From contig OU452222.1 in NCBI GenBank assembly GCA_911728455.2, forward strand, positions 11,670,767-11,734,766: a stretch of DNA of 64,000 nucleotides, read 5' to 3'. A program made the translations under genes and the position numbers. Shown here piece by piece: positions 1 through 11,372 of this stretch; position 1 is the stretch's first letter; each line of letters opens with the position of its first letter. Below the pieces are notes generated by a model. The model did no database searches. It saw only the letters and a list, made by a program, of their open reading frames with translations, and was not told the DNA's origin. This stretch comes from Marthasterias glacialis. Taxonomy: Eukaryota > Echinodermata > Asteroidea > Forcipulatida > Asteriidae.

Positions 1-105
1 GGTCAATCTGGTACAGTTTGCCATAAGCCTATGTCACATGATGTTGCTGACACAGGAGTGTGAACAGCAGACATGAATGAAGATAAAGCACAGCATTCTC
101 ATTGT

Positions 106-111
106 TTTATT
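106..111 (-). terminator. Poly(A) signal of the giant repeat gene
   Basis: AATAAA on the minus strand lies 65 bp past the TAA stop at 177-179, a normal distance for a short 3' UTR. Confidence 0.55.
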
Positions 112-176
112 TCTATTGTTACCAATGCTCTATTGAAAAGTAAATAAGAAAAAAAAAATACACGGATGATGCATTT

Positions 177-3100
177 TTAATGAGAGTCCATCTTCAGGAG
201 TGAAGATGACGATGAACTACTGCCAAATTCTTTCGGGTTTGATGAGTTTGCAGAAGTTGGAGATGGATCAGCAGGAGAAGACGGAGGATTAGCAGGTGGC
301 ATTTTCTCCTCAGTATTTACGTCATCATCGTCATTGCCATCATCATCAGACAGTTCGATTAGTCTATTCAGAAATCTGGCATGTTTGGCTCTTTGCAAGA
401 ACAGCTGTCTTCGGGTCTTCCTTGCCTCATCCAAGCGTAAACATAAGGAGGCTGATTGGATGAAACCTGGACTGCTCGTGTTTTGGGAGCTTGAGCCACC
501 ATTGGCTTCATTGGGCAAAATGAATGTCACACTCTTCTGTGGTCTTTCAAATCTGAACTTCATATCTGTTCGTTTCGTCGTCGCTGAACCTTTGTTGTTT
601 AAGTTCAGCTGTAGCATAAGCTCTCCTGAGTTGGCCGATGCTTGAAAGTGGAATACCTTCCCCGGTTCCTCATCAGTTCCTTTGTTGTTCGAATTCAGTT
701 GCAGCATGAGCTCCCTTTGGAGTGTTTGTTGCTTTTCTGTTTGCTCTTTTGACGGAATGTTTTTGCTGACTTCTAAGCATTGTAGCTGGTTTGCAAGGCC
801 CCAGTCTTCATCATCTGTATCATCTTTCACTCCATCTGCTGCTTCTTCACTGGATCCTTTTCTGTTTGAGTTCAGTTGTTGCATCAGGTCGCTGGAGGTT
901 GCAGAGGCTTCAGTTTGATCTTCCTTTGCCATATTAATTGCCTGGGTCTCCTGCTTCTTGGCCTGTTCTTCAATCATTTTCATTGTCAAAGAGATATTCT
1001 CCATGTCCTTCTGGAGCATCTCACCATCATCATCATCCTCAAGCTCAATGCCTCGCAGTCGAAACCTTGCCAGTCTGGCACGATCCTGAGCCTCATCTCT
1101 TCTTTTCTGTCTGGCCTTCTCCAAATCAAGTCTATTTGTGCTAAGATGTGGGCTACTTGCTCTTACATGGCCACTTCGCCCATGATTCACTCTGTCACCT
1201 TCGTCTTCAACGAGCGGAGCCACTTGGAAAGTGAGTCTCCCGGTTGGTCGGACATATCTGAAGTTTATTTCCCTTGCAGGTGCCATGGGAGACTTTCTGT
1301 TGGAGCACAGTGGGCCATCCATCTTTCTTGCTTCACTGCTGTTTCTCTGATGAGGTACATTGTTTGAGGTAGAGGCTCCTGAGGTGTATGGTCCTGAGGA
1401 AGATGATGAAGAGTCTGTGTTGTCTTTATCATTTGAGTTAAGTTGAGATGATGGGTTTCCTACTTTTCCATCTTTCGATTTATCAGCTGCAGTCAAAGAT
1501 GTAGGGCAAGCAGGAAGAGGTTTAGTATTTTTGTCATCGTCGTCATCATCATCATCGATACCACTGTCGTCATCATCTTGGGGCTCAATGTGTCTGTTTT
1601 GGAATCTGGCTTCTTTAGCCCGTGTGAAGAACTGCTCTCTGCGTTTGTGTCTCGCCTCGTTCTTCTGTTGAGATGAAGATGCATGGTTGCTCCGTTCACC
1701 TGACTCATCGTCTTTTTGTTCATCAGGCACAATGAATGTCACTCTCTTTTTAGGTCTTGCAAACCTGAACTTCATTTCGGGCTTTGTCACCGCAGACCCT
1801 TTGCCGTTTGAGTTCAGTTGTAGCATCATTTCTCTCTGGAGATTCACTTGTTTAAGTTTGCTTGGCTTGCTGCTCTTGCCAACTTCCAGATGTTGTAACT
1901 GGCACAGAAGAGCTGCATCATCACATGAGTTTGGGATTTTATTTTCTGTTTCAATAGTAGACCCATGATCAGATTGATATTCTGCGCCTTTGTTGTTGGA
2001 ATTCAGTTCTGCTAAGGATAGAATCTGTTGGCTGTGATCAACAGATGTAGTTTTACTATTGGATTTGCCTTTTTCAGGTATTTCCTTGTTGGGTGAGGAA
2101 GGTTTCAATGTTTCCGTTAATGGTGTCTGTGTGGTCAAAGAAACGTCCTTTTTTTGGTCCGGAGTCACTTCAGTGTCTTCCTCATCCTGAACTTCAATGC
2201 CTCGTAGTTCAAACCTTGCTTCTTTTGTATGTTCCATTGTTTGCTCTCTCCTCTCCTGCCTAGATTTCTCAATGCGTGCATTTGAGTTCAGCAGTGCCCT
2301 ACTCACTGAAGTTAGTCCATATTTCCCAGAACAGCTAGATGGTTTGCTGTCTTTGTCACTGCAGAGTGGGGCAACTTTAAAAGCTACTTTGTTCGCTTGC
2401 CTCGCAGTTGTGACATCTGGTTTATCTTTCAAAGCCTCTGAGCTTGTTCGGCATGAATTCTGTTCACAAGTCTGGTTTTCGCTTTGTTGAGTTTTGAGTA
2501 TGACATTGCCAACTTCACTGACCATCAAGTTGTCAAGTTGAGAAACGGACATTTCTTGAGGAAGAATCTCAACGTCAGGAGTTGCTGTTTTTTTTGTGGA
2601 ACTTGATATACTTGGTTGTGGTTCGAACAAGGTTGTCCTCATGACAGCTTCACAGAGTAATCTTTGGTCAAGTTCATCCTCATTTTCAAGTTGTATGTTC
2701 CTTATGCGAGATCTAGCCGCCTTGGCTCGTTCTACTGCCTGTGCTCTCTGCTTTACTCGAGCCTTGATCAAGTGGATGCTCTTTCTTGAGGACAAAGAAC
2801 CAGGCTGCTCTGAGACATTACTCGCAGCATTTCTTTGATGAGCCATTTCACTGGGAAGTCGCTTTGTTGGTCTGAGATATCTGAAGTTTAGTTCTTGTCT
2901 AGATGCTCTGGAGCCCTTCCCATGTGTGTTAAGCATCAATGTTGACAGTGGTGGAAGTGGGTGGTTGTTACTTGCATCTGATTGAGGCTTTTTGCTGTTG
3001 CTGATGTCCATGAGTTCCACCAGCACATTTTTACTTGTACTGGTTTCAAGGGCTACGGGAGCAGCCGTGATTGGAATAGCTGAATCTTGATGCTTTGTCT

Positions 3101-6100
3101 CAGGATAGTTCTGTCCAGTTACAGTTACAAGAGCTGGAAGTTTTTCATATTCTTGGCTGATGTAACTCTCAAACTGTGCTCTCTCTTGTATGACGTTCAA
3201 AGTGGTCATGTCATCGTGGCAATAAGGTGTTTGCTCTTTGATGTTGATGACATTTAACTCTTCACATTTGTTCTTCACGTTGTCAGTTTCAACCGTTGCC
3301 CCTTCTTCTATCACCTGTGAGTTGATGATGTCACCATGGCAATAAGATGGTTTTTCATGGATGATGGTAGTGTTAAAGTCAGACTTTTCATTTATCATCT
3401 TCTCATTGTCCGCCTCAACTCTTGCCTCATCCTGAAACGCTGGTGATTTGATGTTTTTACCTTGGGGATCAGATGTACGTTCTCTAAAGAGGATGGTGTT
3501 TAGGTCAGACTTTTTACTTGTTACCGTGTCACCCTCAGCTTCAACACTTGGCCCTCCTTGTATCATCTGAGTGTTGAGGGTGTCATCATGACTTGTTGGT
3601 TTGTTTGAGATAGACTTTTCACTTGTTATCATCTCATTGCCAACTTCAACACTTGTCCCTTCGTCTATGATTTGTAGGTTGATCGTGTTATCATGTTGAT
3701 AGCCTGTTTCCTCACTGACGATGTTGGCAGTACTGAACTCAGACACTATACACGGTCCTTGCATGATGTCCTCATTACTTGCCTTGCCTTGTACAGTCTG
3801 TGAGGAGAGGATTTTACCCTTGTGATGAGGTGTTTCTTCATCAGAGATGACGATGTTCAATTCAGTCTCCTCACATGGTGTATTTTTGTTCACCTCGAGA
3901 CTCCCTCCATGAGTCATCTCTGAGGATGTGATGTCCCGATGATAGGATGAATCTTCAAGGAGTTTGGTGGTGTTTAAGCCAGACTCCTCTGCCTTTTTTT
4001 GATTACTCTGTGGGACATTATCATTCTCCTCACTGATCTTAACACTTTTCAGTTTTCTTACAAGGTCCTCTACATCATCTCTTCTTGGTGATGTTGTTTT
4101 CCTTTCTTTATCATATGCTTCATCACCAGCACTCTCGTTGAAGATGTAACCAGGGTTGATTTTACCAGAGTGGTGATGTTGGCTTGCTGAGGGTCCAACC
4201 GTGCCTAAGTCAGACTCTGTGGATTTTTCCTGCTCACGTTGTAAGTCAATCTCATTCTCGTTCTCAGTGATCTTCCAACTTTTCAATTTTCTTACAAGGT
4301 CATCCGCATCTGTTGTTTCAGTGTCCTCCGCTGTCTTCAGCACGTCCCCAGTTTTTATGGGTGTGGTCTTGCCTCCCTTGCCATAAGCTCCATCATTTTC
4401 CTTGCAGATGTAACCAGAGCTGATGTCACCAGAGTAGTGATGCTGGATGGGTGATTCTCGGGTGGTGTTTGAGTCCGACTCTTTTGGTTTTTCCTGCTCA
4501 CTGTGTAAGTCATTCTCACTCCTCTCGGTGATCTTCCAACTTTTCAGTTTTCTGACAAGGTCTTCCTCATCCGTTGTTTGTACTTCCCCAGTTGTTACGG
4601 GTGTTGTCTTTCCTCCCTTGACATGAGCTCCATCACAATCATTTTCGTTGCAGATGTAACCAGAGCTGATGTCACCAGAGTAGTGATGCTGGATGGGTGA
4701 TTCTTGGGTGGTATTTGAGTCAGACTCTTTTGGTTTTTCCTGCTCACTGTGTAAGTCATTCTCACTCCTCTCGTTGATCTTCCAATTTTTCAGTTTCCTT
4801 ACAAGGTCTTCCTCATCCGTTGTTTGTACTTCCCCAGCTTTTACGGGTGTGGTCTTTCCTCCCTTGACATGAGCTCTATCACAATCATTTTCGTTGTAGA
4901 TGTAACCAGAGCTGATGTCACCAGAGTAGTGATGCTGGATGGGTGATTCTCGGGTGGTGTTTGAGTCCGACTCTTTTGGTTTTTCCTGCTCACTGTGTAA
5001 GTCATTCTCACTCCTTTCGGTGATCTTCCAGTTTTTCAGTTTCCTTACAAGGTCATCCTCATCCGTTGTTTGTACTTCCCCAGCTTTTACGGGTGTTGTC
5101 TTTCCTCCCTTGACATGAGCTCCATCACAATCATTTTCGTTGCAGATGTAACCAGAGCTGATGTCACCAGAGTAGTGATGCTGGATGGGTGATTCTTGGG
5201 TGGTATTTGAGTCAGACTCTTTTGGTTTTTCCTGCTCACTGTGTAAGTCATTCTCACTCCTCTCGTTGATCTTCCAATTTTTCAGTTTCCTTACAAGGTC
5301 TTCCTCATCCGTTGTTTGTACTTCCCCAGCTTTTACGGGTGTGGTCTTTCCTCCCTTGACATGAGCTCTATAGCAATCATTTTCGTTGTAGATGTAACCA
5401 GAGCTGATGTCACCAGAGTAGTGATGCTGGATGGGTGATTCTCGGGTGGTGTTTGAGTCCGACTCTTTTGCTTTTTTCTGCTCACTGTGTAAGTCATTCT
5501 CACTCCTTTCGGTGATCCTCCAACTTTTCAGTTTTCTGACAAGGTCATCCTCATCAGTTGTTTGTACTTCCCCAGTTTTTATGGGTGTGGTCTTTCCTCC
5601 CTGTACATGAGCGTCATCAAATGCACTTTTGTCGATGATGTAACCAGGGGTGATGTTATCAGAGTGGTAATGTTGGCTTGGTGATTCTCCACTGCTTCCG
5701 GTTGCATTTGATTCGAGCTCATTTGCTTTTTCTTGGTCACTGTTTTGGTCATTCTCATGTTCCTCATTAATCTTCCAACTTTTCAGTTTTCTAACAAGGT
5801 CATCTTCATCCATCTTTTCGTTTTCTTCCTTGGTTGTTTCTGCTGTCATGATCGTTTCCAAGGAATGAGCTTGATCACACTCACTGTAGTCGATGCCACC
5901 AGAGTTGTGATGTTGGATGGGTGGTTCTCTGGTGATTTCGACAGTGTTGAAGTCAGACTCGCTTGCCATTCCATTCTCTTTCCCAGTTTTCAATGATGTT
6001 GCCTGCCCTTCCTTGGCACAGGCGTCAGCACAGGCTTTCTTGTAGGTGGTGTTGTCAGGGGTGATGTAACCAGAGTAGTGATGTTCGCCTAGTGAGTCTC

Positions 6101-7762
6101 TGGTGGCGATCGAGTCAGACTCATTTTCCCTTTCCTGCTTACTCTGTTGGTCATGGTCATTCTCCTCGCTGTTGAGTTCTCCAACAAGTTCATCTTCATC
6201 TTTCTTTACATCATCCCCTGCTTTTACTGATGTTGTTTTCTCTTCCTTGGCATGTGCTTCCTTACATGCCTTCTCGATGATGTTTTCAGGGGTGATGTTA
6301 CCAGAAGAGTGATGTTGGTGGCTGGGTGCTTCTCCACCGATATCTATGGTGTTTAAGTGAGAATTGTCACATTCTCCTCCCATACATGTCTGTGGTTCCT
6401 TGTCAAGGCCAATTCCAAGATTTGTTATTGGATCAACGTCTACGGTGCTGATCTTTTCCGGCACCGTTTCTGATATTTTCATTACTTCCAGATTTTTGAG
6501 AGGAACTTCAACATCAGTTTTGGCTGCATCAGATACAGTGTCTTGGGCTTCAGAGGTGGTGATGCACCCTTGAATGTTCTGCCTGTCGGAAGACCCATCA
6601 TGAGTGGTGTTGCCAGGGTCTGAGTCGCTCAATGCTCTTTCTTGTTTGGGATCTTGGTCAGTCATTGTGCCCTCACAGAACTTGTTTCCCAGTTCACTAA
6701 TAACTTCGCTCAAATCTATCATGTAGATCTGCTTCTCATCACTGTTCGATGCATTTGCCGGACTATCTTCATCTTTGGTGTCACTGAGAACTCCTGCAAT
6801 GTCGTTTGCTTGAAAGCGTTGCCGTTGTGTTCTTTCCTTTGCCATCTCACGCCAATGCCTTAGGATATCCTCAACCAGCTTGGAGCCAGTCGGTGAGACC
6901 CATTGATGAGCTGAAGCAGTATGAAAGCAAATGGGTGGAGTCAATCGCCAGAGTGCTTGACTCCACTTGTTGTAGTATGGACGATGTTTGAGTCTGCACC
7001 CTGCAACCCTTCGCATTGGGTCCCGTTTTGCTCTCAGTGATCTTAAATGTCTGCGAGGATGTTTATGACACATGGTACGGGAACGTGCTTGCTCAGACTT
7101 CGACAAATCAGCCACCGGTACCTTTAGATTCACATTAGATTTGCTAGCATCCCCACCACGAATGATTTCCACATGTTCTCTGGTAGGTGAAGGGAGAGGT
7201 GGTGGTTGTGGTATTCGAGATGGTAAGGGTGCCATGGTAGATGCTGGTGTTGCCACAGCAGTTGGTGTTGTTGATATCACTGCTGATGGAGATGATGTTG
7301 CAGCATGTGGTCTAGCTTTTCCCTGCCAGTCCATGTCAAAAACCTTCAGCTGGTCACAGGGCGAGGTTTTATGCAGCGGTTGCCGAATGAAGACATGGCC
7401 CTGCTCAATATGGAATCCTGTACTATCCCAACCTCCTCGTATCTTTAAGATCTGCTCCCATTCCATAATCTCACCAGGACGCAAATCAACATCCATGTCC
7501 TCCTCGGCTTTCATCCGGCCATCAACTTCATCTGTTTCCATGGAAACAACTTCTTCATTAATTTCCATGTTTTCATCTTCATCCTCTTCGATCTCCATGG
7601 TTTCCTCCACATCTTTTTCATCAGTTTCCATGTCGACCGACTCCGTGTAACCAAGGAAAAAATTACAAAAGGAGTTGAAGAGATGTCTCCTCTGCTGGCC
7701 CCACCCATTGTTGGAGTTATTCAAGTTTAGAGGCGGGCAACAGGGTTGTGCAGTTCTGGTTT
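177..7762 (-). CDS. Exon 2 of the giant membrane protein: repeat-rich tail
   Basis: The frame is open for 2,529 codons to a TAA at 177-179. In order it has a short Asn-rich start, an acidic stretch of METDE-like repeats (from about residue 456 of the joined protein), a Pro/Thr linker, a basic region near residues 640-720, about ten 82-residue repeats (about 1055-1605), ~40-residue half-repeats (about 1680-1950) and five C-terminal modules (about 2035-2885). Each module has an LNSN-KG element, an FRxxRP element and an RAKxARF helix-like element ending in an Asp/Glu run. If the upstream exon is not joined, translation could start at 7799 or at the METDE methionine near 7631. The tail looks largely disordered. 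No known enzymatic domain is visible. Confidence 0.85.
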
Positions 7763-10700
7763 CTGGGACAAGAAAGACCAAAGGAATTGTCGAAATCAAT
7801 TGACATTACTCTAGCTGAAGGAACTTTGATACCTCTTGTTTATAACTGTTCTAAACTCTTAATAGATGTTAACTTTTGCATTGGGGATAAAAATGGTTAT
7901 TTGTGGGCCTTTTTTTACCCATACACTGATGTGTGTTAAGCACTGTTTACTCAGGAATTCCCCCGAGTCAAATAAAGTTAGTAAAAGTGAAAACAAGTTT
8001 AGAACTCTTTTTTTTTTATCCATACACCGATGTGTGTGAAGCATTGTGTATTCAGTACTTTCCCGAAAAAATCATTTAGGGATGCGTTTATTCTTCCAAT
8101 TGAAGTTTTTACTTTAAAAAGTTTTTTTTAAATCAAATAATGCACATATTTAATCATGTTCATGGCACATTTAATGTTTCTGACTACTTTAGAGGAAGTT
8201 TGAGCTTGGGTGAGATTTAAATTGTGATCCAATCTTCTGCAGTGTTGTTCTAGAGCTTCCGCGGCAACATTGTTCTTTTTCTGGGAATGGGGGAAAACAA
8301 ACTAAAAACCCCTTATTTCCCAGAATGAGCCAACGACAAATAGTCTTTAAGGGCAAAATTTCAACCCTGTACGTTTTAGAGAGCTCAGTGGCCTTGCTAG
8401 GGGTGGGGCAAGTGTCCAAGGCGTCGCCTTTTTTGGGGGGGGAGGGCGCCAATTCGACCAAGATGGTTTTTGTGTGTATTCATTTTTTTATGATATCCAT
8501 CTTGAAATGTAGGTGCCCCTCATGGTTGTGACTAATATCAAAGCCAAAGGTTATGTATAATATCTCAAAATAAACCTAATGTTTCCACAGATAAAGTGAG
8601 TGAGGCGGTACCATTATCTAGCCTTGCCCGGGAACCACGAACCCCCTGGCTACGGCACTGAGCGGGCTAGATAGTTCACATCCTCTTTTTAACGAGAAAG
8701 ATCCAAACTAATAGAGGGTAAGATTACGGTGAATGTGAACTTCTGAGAAGAAGAGCCGGTTTGAACTCGAAGTTTTGACCAGTTTAATACTCTGACCTTT
8801 ATCAAATTCAAACAATCTGATCTTTGCTAATCACATGGAAGATTTGAATTTAAAAGTGCTGACGTCTTTTTAAAACCGTTTTTTTAACTACGCGTTGTAT
8901 CGGTGTTTTCCCAGCAAAGTCACGGTACATCTACCAGAACTAACATCATTCAAGATAGAAACACTTAACTAAAACACAGAGAATCTGAAGACCGTTGGAT
9001 GTGACAAATGGATTTACCACTGACGAAAATAAAGCTAGGGTAAGTTGAGATTAATATATTCTTTTCATTTAAAACCCCCACAAGAAGATCCGAGTGGACG
9101 GCGCAAGAACGAGACAGAGAGTTACTGTGGGCGCTTCAGGCCGTGGACTCCAGTCTTCCTTCTCTAAAACGCCCCCCCCCCCCCCCCAATTCCTCAATTC
9201 TACACGCTCAGTCACAGGATGATTGATATTAATATAATTTCCTCAAATTAAATCAACGTATTGTTTATAATCTATATTCAGAATGAAAAATGATATTTGC
9301 CAGACTGTCTGACCATATCACTGGTTATCAGTTTATACAGGTATTTAGACAACCCATCCATCGAGCTTCCAACTCGAACCTCCTTGTAACTATTATTAGG
9401 AAAATAAAAACTGACATAGCCGTGCAATGGTTGCGTAAATATAATAATACAAATAATTTTAAAATCTCAAAAAATCCAAAAGTTTCCATCCCCGACGCAT
9501 ACTGGACCTATAAATTCGAATAAATCAAATTTTGTATAAACCTTTGATGAAGGTCAAGTTTAAGCTCTTCTTCAACAGTTTATTTTCTTTATACAAAATA
9601 ACATGTTTAAGAAAAATCAGTTCAGAATGTATAAACTTACCCGCGTCCAGCGAGTTGGCGACGTTGGACCGGAAGGTGAAGATTCGACGGTAAACCACGT
9701 GCCGCAGTTGTATCAAAAGCCAAACCAGCAAGGGTAGTCCAACACTCGGCAGGAAGATGACCGGGAGCACCAGGAGAAAGAACGCCGTGCGGATCGGCAG
9801 TATCGGCCGCTTCACAGCAGCTCCTCGGAGAAACTCCAACTGGACTTCACCAAGATGGAGTCTTTGGTGATAAGTGTGGATGCGGAGGGGTCGAAAGGTT
9901 GTCTTGCGGTAGTGTCGGCGGTATTTACAAAGTAGCTGGATCAGAAGCATGATGACTCCAAGAAAACTGGAGAAGATGGACAAACTGATTAGGGCGTTGC
10001 CGCCCACTGCCCACTGCTCGAGTATCCATCTGGTGTTCTCAATGAGCGCCTTCATTACATCAGGCAGATCGATGGTCGGTATAGATGAACCCATAATCAG
10101 CTCTGCTGACAATGCTTCGGGCTGGACAGATGAAGTTATCCCTCTGCCGTCGGGAGACGGGGCAAGATGCCAGGAAGCGAGGTGGTAGTCGGATGCAGAT
10201 GCTCCTTCCGATGATGGCCTGGGTACAGTAGGAGCTAGGTTGGTCATTCTGGAGCTTAAGTCCAGAGGGTGCACGCCGGTTGAAGGGTGCAGATCAGTGG
10301 AACACAGAAGTTCAGCGGGAAATGTTTCATTTGCTCGGCTGGTAGATGTCTGAAACCCCGGAGAAACTATGTAGTGCTCAACAGTGAGCCTCAACTGATG
10401 AGTTGATGGATATACCCATATCAGTAGAGGCCTTTGGCTGGCCGTATCCATCATAGAGTGGTCAGTAGACAGGTTAGCGGTCAGCGATGGAATGGCATCA
10501 GGGGGGTACCCTGATGCAGGGTTTGCCAGTACTCTCGTCACGAGATCGGTTTCGAGTGGTGTTTCTTCCTCGGAGAACATGCCACCAAGTGACACGTTTC
10601 GCCCGAAATCTTGCAATGGGTGGTCGTTACCGGCAGATAGGTGATCCTGTTGGATCGGTGGCCTCGATGTTGGAGGCGGGCCAGGAGATGCCGATGCTGG

Positions 10701-10874
10701 TGGAAGGAGCATCAAGTCGGCGAACTCCGGCTGTAGTTGCATGCCCGTGGCTTGGAGGATTGGTGTTGGTGATGGAGTCTCCAACACTTGGCCGCTCTCC
10801 TTGAGCAGCCCCGTCAAGAAGCCAAGAGTCATGACGACAACTTTCCAGACTGGAAGTTGCTTCAACAAAAACAT
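177..10874 (-). CDS. Predicted giant membrane-anchored repeat protein, two exons (2,939 aa model)
   Basis: I do not recognise this gene. The model joins 9641-10874 to 177-7762. The first exon ends at a consensus donor (GTAAGT, minus strand, 9640-9635). The second begins after a pyrimidine-rich acceptor ending CAG at 7763. Both sides are phase 1, so the frame continues through GAA into a 2,529-codon stretch, 2,940 codons in all. The product would have a signal-like N-terminus, a Pro/Ser/Thr-rich ectodomain, two hydrophobic segments, then a very long charged, low-complexity tail with METDE-type acidic repeats, 82-residue repeats and five C-terminal modules. Over 7.5 kb of uninterrupted frame in AT-rich DNA argues strongly for real coding. 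The join is inferred from splice signals and phase only; two separate genes remain possible. Confidence 0.65.
340..2960 (-). repeat. Five diverged C-terminal charged modules
   Basis: The RAKxARF-like elements lie near 343-430, 1027-1125, 1560-1660, 2180-2275 and 2680-2770 (plus coordinates). Each is preceded in the protein by an FRxxRP or KVAF element and by an LNSN-type element. The helix-like part reads R..RR.....RAK.ARF..R.IE and ends in an acidic run. Spacing is irregular (0.4-0.7 kb) and DNA identity is low, so these are old duplications under protein-level constraint. Confidence 0.8.
3150..3960 (-). repeat. Degenerate ~40-codon coding repeats
   Basis: Seven or so units of about 40 residues follow the 82-residue array. 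They share a pattern of Leu-Asn-(Thr/Ile), Glu-(Lys/Glu)-(Thr/Ser)-Pro/Ser, His, Gly/Asp-xx-Ile and a Val-Glu core. They resemble the N-terminal half of the 82-residue repeat and are probably derived from it or ancestral to it. Confidence 0.6.
4160..5880 (-). repeat. Tandem 246 bp (82-codon) coding repeats
   Basis: The motif GATGTAACC (plus strand) recurs at 4407, 4653, 4899, 5145, 5391 and 5637, an exact 246 bp spacing. The central units are almost identical; units outside 4400-5640 are progressively degenerate. Each encodes a unit containing DLVRKLKxWKI, SPIQHHYSGDISSGYI and KGGKTTPV. The period is a multiple of three, so the copies stay in frame. Confidence 0.95.
7763..9640 (-). other. Intron 1 of the giant gene model
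   Basis: This 1.88 kb stretch has donor GTAAGT at its 5' end and a TTTCTTGTCCCAG-type acceptor at its 3' end. It is AT-rich and contains a 16-base C run (9172-9187). I see no coding exon or recognisable element in it. Confidence 0.6.
9641..10874 (-). CDS. Exon 1 of the giant membrane protein: signal-like N-terminus, ectodomain, two hydrophobic segments
   Basis: The exon encodes residues 1-411 plus one base. Residues 8-24 are hydrophobic and could be a signal peptide or anchor. Residues 30-290 are Pro/Ser/Thr-rich with three N-glycosylation sequons (NVS at 93, NLS at 134, NET at 182), consistent with a luminal or extracellular region. Residues 294-316 form a clear transmembrane segment followed by a strongly basic stretch (KYRRHYRK), expected to be cytosolic. 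Residues 364-390 are a second, longer hydrophobic run with three prolines, which could span the membrane or form a hairpin; the topology of the tail is therefore uncertain. Open reading past 9640 runs into the intron and is not used here. Confidence 0.65.
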
Positions 10875-11210
10875 GTTTGTGTAATTGTTGGATAATCAAA
10901 ACGCGTAATACAAAAGTCGCAAAAGTCGCAATCTAATCAAGAAGTCAAGCTCACTCGATGAGATCAAAAAGTTTTCTGGTGTGTTTGTTGACAAAGTTTC
11001 AGGAGGTAGTCCTGGTTGCGCCACAAACGCGCCTGCTATTATGACGTAGGCCTATGATTATAGCGCAAACGCGCCCAGTACTATGACGTATGCTTATAGC
11101 GTAAACGCGCATCGGTTCCTCAATACGCGCCCACAACCGCGTACAGTGTCCATTGTGACGTCATTTCCAAGTTTTGTTTCCATAAGAGGCACTTACACGT
11201 TCGTCGTATA
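10875..11210 (-). promoter_or_regulatory. Upstream region of the giant gene with CRE-like repeats
   Basis: Two and a half tandem units of about 40 bp (roughly 11018-11115) each carry an AACGCGC core and a TGACGTA half-palindrome. A full CRE palindrome TGACGTCA lies at 11156-11163. The position, 150-290 bp upstream of the start codon, fits a proximal promoter for CREB/ATF-type factors. This is inference from motifs only. Confidence 0.35.
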
Positions 11211-11372
11211 CAAATATTGACTGCTTCGAGTGGCGTAGTAAAACTAGTCACTCGAGGTGATCCCCGGCGCAGCCTATCTTCCCGAGGCGGAGCCGAGGGA
11301 AGATAGGCGGCTCCGGGGATCACCGAGAGTGACTAGTTTTACTACGCCACGAGATAAAGCAGTCAATATTTG
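11211..11372. repeat. 162 bp near-perfect foldback (MITE-like)
   Basis: The arms begin CAAATATTGACTGC and end with its complement. They pair through a GTAGTAAAACTAGTCACTC segment and a CCTATCTTCCC segment around a small central loop. It is non-coding. No clear target duplication is visible immediately outside. A wider inverted pair (ATAACACCTC near 11376 and its complement near 11681) suggests a larger composite element. Confidence 0.8.

Noticed and set aside
334..7708. Many smaller open frames on the plus strand and other minus frames
   Set aside because: They are shadows of the 7.6 kb coding exon, whose repeat period and acidic or charged patterns are preserved only in the minus-strand frame.
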